Notes under the pieces: generated by a model
Databases searched by the model: none
Told to the model about the DNA's origin: nothing
Seen by the model: only the letters and a program-made list of their open reading frames with translations
Made by a program: the position numbers and the translations under genes
Assembly: GCF_039535235.1 (NCBI RefSeq)
Contig: NZ_BAAAWU010000001.1
Span: 3,720,001 to 3,784,000 of the forward strand
From: Streptomyces roseoviridis
GTDB taxonomy: Bacteria > Actinomycetota > Actinomycetes > Streptomycetales > Streptomycetaceae
Length of the DNA: 64,000 nt
Direction of reading: 5' to 3'
Shown here: positions 60,421 through 64,000 of the stretch, in pieces
Numbering within the stretch: the first letter of the stretch is position 1
How the letters are laid out: each line of letters opens with the position of its first letter

Positions 60421-61133
60421 GATTACTCCGTTCCGGTGGCGGGTTCTCCACAGATTGCGGGATGATCTCCCGTCCACAGGGTGGGGACTGCGGAGTTATC
60501 CGGATCGCATCCACAGGCTGACCTGGCCACACTCCGTCTGCCCAGGTCAGAGGGGTGTGGAATTGTTGGCAAACGATCTCCACAGGCTGTGGACAGAAGT
60601 TTCGTCCACAGGGGCTCCGCTCGGTTGTCCACGGGCAACCCACAGGCTGGGGGTGGTTGCCCACAGCTTCTCCACACCGCTGTCCACTGTTCGGCAACGA
60701 AACGCCCGCCCTCACCGGGCCGAGTGAAAGCCGTCACACCAAGGGAGACGTTTGGGCTGTGGGGAACCGGGGGAAAGCTGGGGACAGCACTGGGGAGAAC
60801 TCCCCATGGCCTGTGAATCGGGTGTGCAGAACTTTCGCGTGTCCACAGAGCACCCCGGTTGTCCACCGGTGTCACCCACAGGGGCAGTGGACAAAAAACT
60901 GGGTCTGACCTGCGTGGACGACGTTATCCACGGTTTCCACAGGCCCTACTACTACTCCCACTCATAGTTAGCCCGGAATCCGCTTCGAAGTGGGACCTGT
61001 GCACAACTCGAGCCCGGAGCCTCGACCGGCTCTTGTCCCGACTTGACCCCGAGCCGCACCGAGTGTCGGCGGCGTACGTCAGACTGGTTCCCGCAGTCGA
61101 CGAAGAGCCAGCAACAAGCAGGAGGCGGTTCCG
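60421..61133. other. Chromosomal origin of replication oriC (dnaA-dnaN gap)
   Basis: The 808-bp gap between dnaA and dnaN is the established position of oriC in Streptomyces. I count about 18 DnaA boxes or close variants. Plus strand: 60444, 60470, 60507, 60576, 60602, 60625 (TTGTCCACG), 60636, 60657, 60668, 60680, 60839, 60859 (TTGTCCACC), 60924 (TTATCCACG), 60933. Minus strand: 60588, 60758, 60886 (TTGTCCACT), 60913. They fall into two groups (60444-60688 and 60758-60941). None equals the preferred TTGTCCACA. The stretch 60942-61133 before dnaN has no box and should hold the dnaN promoter. Confidence 0.93.
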
Positions 61134-62264
61134 GTGAAGATCCGGGTGGAGCGCGATGTACTCGCGGAGGCGGTGGCGTGGGTGGCCCGCAGCCTTCCGG
61201 CCCGTCCGCCGGCGCCCGTACTCGCGGGCCTTCTGCTGAAGGCCGAGGACGGCGCGCTGAGCTTCTCCAGCTTCGACTACGAGGTCTCGGCCCGGGTCTC
61301 CGTCGAGGCCGAGGTCGAGGAGGACGGCACGGTCCTGGTCTCCGGCCGCCTGCTCGCCGACATCTGCCGCGCCCTTCCCAACCGCCCTGTGGAGATCTCC
61401 ACGGACGGTGTACGGGCGACCGTGGTCTGCGGCACCTCCCGCTTCACCCTCCACACCCTGCCCGTGGAGGAGTACCCGGCGCTGCCGGAGATGCCCACCG
61501 CGACCGGCACCGTCCCCGGCGAGGTCTTCGCGGCCGCCGCCGCCCAGGTGGCCATCGCCGCCGGCCGTGACGACACGCTGCCCGTCCTCACCGGTGTGCG
61601 CATCGAGATCGAGGGCGACACGGTCACCCTGGCCTCCACCGACCGCTACCGCTTCGCCGTCCGCGAGTTCCTGTGGAAGCCGGAGTCGCCGGACGCCTCG
61701 GCCGTCGCCCTGGTGCCCGCCAAGACGCTCCTGGACACGGCCAAGGCCCTGACCAGCGGCGACACCGTCACCCTGGCGCTCTCCGGCTCCGGCAAGGGCG
61801 AGGGCCTGATCGGTTTCGAGGGCGCGGGCCGCCGCACCACCACCCGCCTGCTCGAAGGCGACCTGCCGAAGTACCGGACGCTCTTCCCCACCGAGTTCAA
61901 CTCGATCGCGGTGATCGAGACCGCGCCCTTCGTCGAGGCCGTCAAGCGCGTGGCCCTGGTCGCCGAGCGCAACACCCCGGTCCGGCTCAGCTTCGAGCAG
62001 GGCGTGCTCATCCTGGAGGCCGGCTCCAGCGACGACGCACAGGCTGTGGAGCGGGTCGACGCGCAGCTGGAAGGCGACGACATCTCGATCGCCTTCAACC
62101 CGACCTTCCTCCTGGACGGCCTGAGCGCGATCGACTCCCCGGTCGCCCAGCTCTCCTTCACGACCTCCACCAAGCCCGCCCTCCTGAGCGGCCGGCCGGC
62201 GGTCGACGCGGAGGCCGACGAGGCCTACAAGTACCTGATCATGCCGGTACGACTGAGCGGCTGA
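61134..62264 (+). CDS. dnaN: DNA polymerase III beta sliding clamp
   Basis: DnaN (376 residues) forms the ring that tethers polymerase III to DNA. It has the usual three repeated domains; MKIRVERDVLAEAVAWVARS, FASVD-like SFSSFDYEVSARVSVEAEV and TLASTDRYRFAVREFLW are characteristic. The C-terminus KYLIMPVRLSG matches the ending of the family (MPMRL). Start GTG 61134 follows GGAGGCGG. It is the first gene downstream of oriC; gnd and recF follow. Confidence 0.98.
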   Translation: MKIRVERDVLAEAVAWVARSLPARPPAPVLAGLLLKAEDGALSFSSFDYEVSARVSVEAEVEEDGTVLVSGRLLADICRALPNRPVEISTDGVRATVVCGTSRFTLHTLPVEEYPALPEMPTATGTVPGEVFAAAAAQVAIAAGRDDTLPVLTGVRIEIEGDTVTLASTDRYRFAVREFLWKPESPDASAVALVPAKTLLDTAKALTSGDTVTLALSGSGKGEGLIGFEGAGRRTTTRLLEGDLPKYRTLFPTEFNSIAVIETAPFVEAVKRVALVAERNTPVRLSFEQGVLILEAGSSDDAQAVERVDAQLEGDDISIAFNPTFLLDGLSAIDSPVAQLSFTTSTKPALLSGRPAVDAEADEAYKYLIMPVRLSG

Positions 62265-62340
62265 CCCCACAGGTGTGCGCCGGGGTCCGGGCGTAGGCTC
62301 GGACCCGGGTAAACCGCACACGACGCTTAAGGAATCTCTG

Positions 62341-63219
62341 ATGGAGCTCGGTCTCGTCGGTCTCGGCAAGATGGGCGGCAACATGCGCGAGCGCATCCGC
62401 CGCGCAGGCCACACCGTCATCGGATACGACCGCAACCCGGACCTCGCCGATGTCCACAGCCTCGAAGAGCTTGTGGGCAAGCTCAAGGGTCCGCGCGTGG
62501 TGTGGGTCATGGTTCCGGCCGGCGCCGCGACCCAGTCCACCATCGACGAGCTGGCGAACCTGCTGTCGCCCGGCGACGTCGTCGTGGACGGCGGCAACTC
62601 CCGCTGGACCGACGACGAGAAGCACGCCGAGGAGCTCGCCGCCAAGGGCATCGGCTTCGTCGACTGCGGCGTCTCCGGCGGCGTCTGGGGCCTGGAGAAC
62701 GGCTACGCGCTCATGTACGGCGGCGACGCCGAGCACGTGGCCCGCGTCCAGCCGATCTTCGACGCCCTCAAGCCTGAGGGTCCCCACGGTTCGGTCCACG
62801 CGGGCAAGGTCGGTGCCGGCCACTTCGCGAAGATGGTCCACAACGGCATCGAGTACGCCATGATGCAGGCCTACGCCGAGGGCTGGGAGCTCCTGGAGAA
62901 GGTCGACTCCGTCACCGACGTCCGCGAGGTCTTCCGCTCCTGGCAGGAAGGCACCGTCATCCGCTCATGGCTGCTCGACCTCGCGGTCAACGCCCTCGAC
63001 GAGGACGAGCACCTGGAGCGGCTGCGCGGCTACGCGTCGGACTCCGGCGAGGGCCGGTGGACCGTCGAGGCCGCCATCGACAACGCCGTACCGCTGCCGG
63101 CGATCACCGCGTCGCTGTTCGCGCGGTTCGCGTCGCGTCAGGACGACTCGCCGCAGATGAAGATGATCGCCGCGCTGCGCAACCAGTTCGGCGGTCACGC
63201 GGTCGAGACGAAGAAGTAA
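62341..63219 (+). CDS. gnd: 6-phosphogluconate dehydrogenase, short NAD-type
   Basis: A 292-residue 6-phosphogluconate dehydrogenase of the short form (about 300 residues, GntZ/YqeC type), which decarboxylates 6-phosphogluconate to ribulose-5-phosphate. The nucleotide-binding start is MELGLVGLGKMGGNMRERIR. The catalytic region includes DCGVSGGVWGLENGYALMYG and the substrate-binding Lys/Asn in HAGKVGAGHFAKMVHNGIEY. The short form usually uses NAD. Start ATG 62341 follows AAGGAA. Its position between dnaN and recF is characteristic of Streptomyces. Confidence 0.95.
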   Translation: MELGLVGLGKMGGNMRERIRRAGHTVIGYDRNPDLADVHSLEELVGKLKGPRVVWVMVPAGAATQSTIDELANLLSPGDVVVDGGNSRWTDDEKHAEELAAKGIGFVDCGVSGGVWGLENGYALMYGGDAEHVARVQPIFDALKPEGPHGSVHAGKVGAGHFAKMVHNGIEYAMMQAYAEGWELLEKVDSVTDVREVFRSWQEGTVIRSWLLDLAVNALDEDEHLERLRGYASDSGEGRWTVEAAIDNAVPLPAITASLFARFASRQDDSPQMKMIAALRNQFGGHAVETKK

Positions 63220-63225
63220 TCCACA

Positions 63226-63251
63226 GGCTGTGCACCCGGCGGTGCACAGCC
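63226..63251. terminator. Hairpin between gnd and recF
   Basis: GGCTGTGCACC (63226-63236) and GGTGCACAGCC (63241-63251) form a perfect 11-bp stem with loop CGGC, 6 bp after the gnd stop and 25 bp before the recF ATG. It may terminate or attenuate transcription into recF. Confidence 0.6.
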
Positions 63252-63276
63252 CGCCGGGGGAAGGTCGGCGCCCACC

Positions 63277-64000
63277 ATGCACGTCACGCATCTGTCGCTG
63301 GCCGACTTCCGCTCCTACGCCCGGGTCGAGGTCCCGCTCGATCCGGGCGTCACCGCGTTCGTGGGGGCGAACGGCCAGGGCAAGACCAATCTCGTCGAGG
63401 CGGTCGGCTATCTCGCCACCCTCGGCAGTCACCGCGTCGCCTCCGACGCCCCGCTGGTGCGCATGGGGGCGGAGCGGGCGATCATCCGGGCCGCCGTCAC
63501 GCAGGGCGAGCGCTCCCAGCTGGTCGAGCTCGAACTCAACCCGGGCCGCGCCAACCGCGCCCGTATCAACAGGTCCTCGCAGGTCAGACCCCGCGATGTG
63601 CTGGGGATCGTGCGGACCGTGCTGTTCGCGCCGGAGGACCTGGCCCTCGTCAAGGGCGACCCCGGCGAGCGCCGGCGCTTCCTCGACGAACTGATCACGG
63701 CGCGCGCGCCGCGCATGGCGGGCGTGCGCTCCGACTACGAGCGGGTGCTCAAGCAGCGCAACACGCTCCTGAAGTCCGCGGCCATGGCCCGGCGCCACGG
63801 CGGCCGCGGCATGGACCTGTCCACCCTGGACGTCTGGGACCAGCACCTGGCCCGGGCCGGCGCCGAGCTGCTCGCCCAGCGGCTCGACCTCATCGACACG
63901 CTCCGCCCGCTCGCCGACAAGGCCTATGAGCAGCTGGCCCCGGGCGGCGGACCGGTCCACCTCGAGTACAAGCCGTCCGCGCCCGGCTCCGGGCACACCC
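63277..64000 (+). CDS. recF: RecF, 3'-truncated by window edge
   Basis: RecF helps load RecA at gaps. The visible 241 residues begin [19 protein letters not shown]. The Walker A motif is GANGQGKT (Gly30-Thr37), followed by [16 protein letters not shown]. Other family segments are [20 protein letters not shown] and [20 protein letters not shown]. The signature and Walker B parts lie outside the window. Start ATG 63277 is preceded by GGGGGAAGG. It is part of the conserved dnaA-dnaN-gnd-recF order. Confidence 0.96.
   Translation, partial: MHVTHLSLADFRSYARVEVPLDPGVTAFVGANGQGKTNLVEAVGYLATLGSHRVASDAPLVRMGAERAIIRAAVTQGERSQLVELELNPGRANRARINRSSQVRPRDVLGIVRTVLFAPEDLALVKGDPGERRRFLDELITARAPRMAGVRSDYERVLKQRNTLLKSAAMARRHGGRGMDLSTLDVWDQHLARAGAELLAQRLDLIDTLRPLADKAYEQLAPGGGPVHLEYKPSAPGSGHT

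Noticed and set aside
60507..60644. Further TCCACA/CCCACA elements as full DnaA boxes
   Set aside because: Some of those listed (for example GCATCCACA and CAACCCACA) deviate in two or more positions and may be chance; they are counted only as weak variants.
58481..60715. Minus-strand open frame over dnaA
   Set aside because: Antisense to dnaA; no recognisable protein.

Overview
The window is a piece of a very GC-rich actinobacterial chromosome, almost certainly Streptomyces, centred on the replication-origin side of the core region. The evidence is the block rpmH-dnaA-oriC-dnaN-gnd-recF at the right end, the ssgR/ssgA sporulation pair, sigM with its zinc anti-sigma gene, trxBA behind a SigR-type promoter, femX for the glycine bridge of LL-DAP peptidoglycan, and exact 14-bp GTTTCACGTGAAAC parS sites. 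No transposase, integrase, CRISPR array, tRNA or rRNA gene was recognised.

Layout. 1-4.5 kb: the 5' part of cydA (minus, runs off the left edge) with a Rex operator, a cyclophilin-like protein, a HisC-type aminotransferase and a LacI regulator. 4.8-8 kb: a PPP-type phosphoesterase, a small membrane protein with a repeated C-terminus, and a beta-propeller-like protein of unknown role. 8-11.6 kb: thiC with a TPP riboswitch, and a YibE/F membrane protein. 11.6-13 kb: ssgA and its activator ssgR. 13-23.8 kb: an accessory metabolic and regulatory stretch (DUF5326, cupin, PF04020 membrane protein, cystathionine-lyase-like enzyme, LysR, NUDIX, globin-reductase fusion, HAD phosphatase, three GNAT/MarR genes, a beta-lactamase-like hydrolase translationally coupled to an ECF41 sigma factor). 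24-29 kb: dnaB, a MATE transporter, and the rpsF-ssb-rpsR-rplI operon. 29.3-38.7 kb: envelope genes (femX, alanine-racemase-like, GT87 glycosyltransferase, class A PBP) and padR-ino1. 38.7-51.3 kb: MFS, cca, DUF6049 protein, murJ, a membrane pseudokinase, sigM, anti-sigma, trxB, trxA. 51.4-58.2 kb: GNAT, then parB, parA, rsmG, jag, yidC, yidD, rnpA, rpmH, all on the minus strand and so read away from the origin. 58.5-64 kb: dnaA, oriC, dnaN, gnd and the 5' part of recF.

How it works together. Replication initiation (DnaA, oriC, DnaN, DnaB), segregation (ParA, ParB, nine perfect parS sites from 19.4 to 54.5 kb) and cell-wall growth (MurJ, pseudokinase, PBP, FemX, Alr-like) sit in one region. 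The most striking non-coding pattern concerns these signals. Several parS sites are the centres of longer perfect palindromes or lie beside terminators between convergent genes. The four perfect TTGTCCACA DnaA boxes I found all lie outside oriC, upstream of dnaA, parA, dnaB and hisC, while oriC itself holds only near-consensus boxes. Positions and symmetries were read by eye. Functional assignments rest on recognised family motifs, not on database searches.
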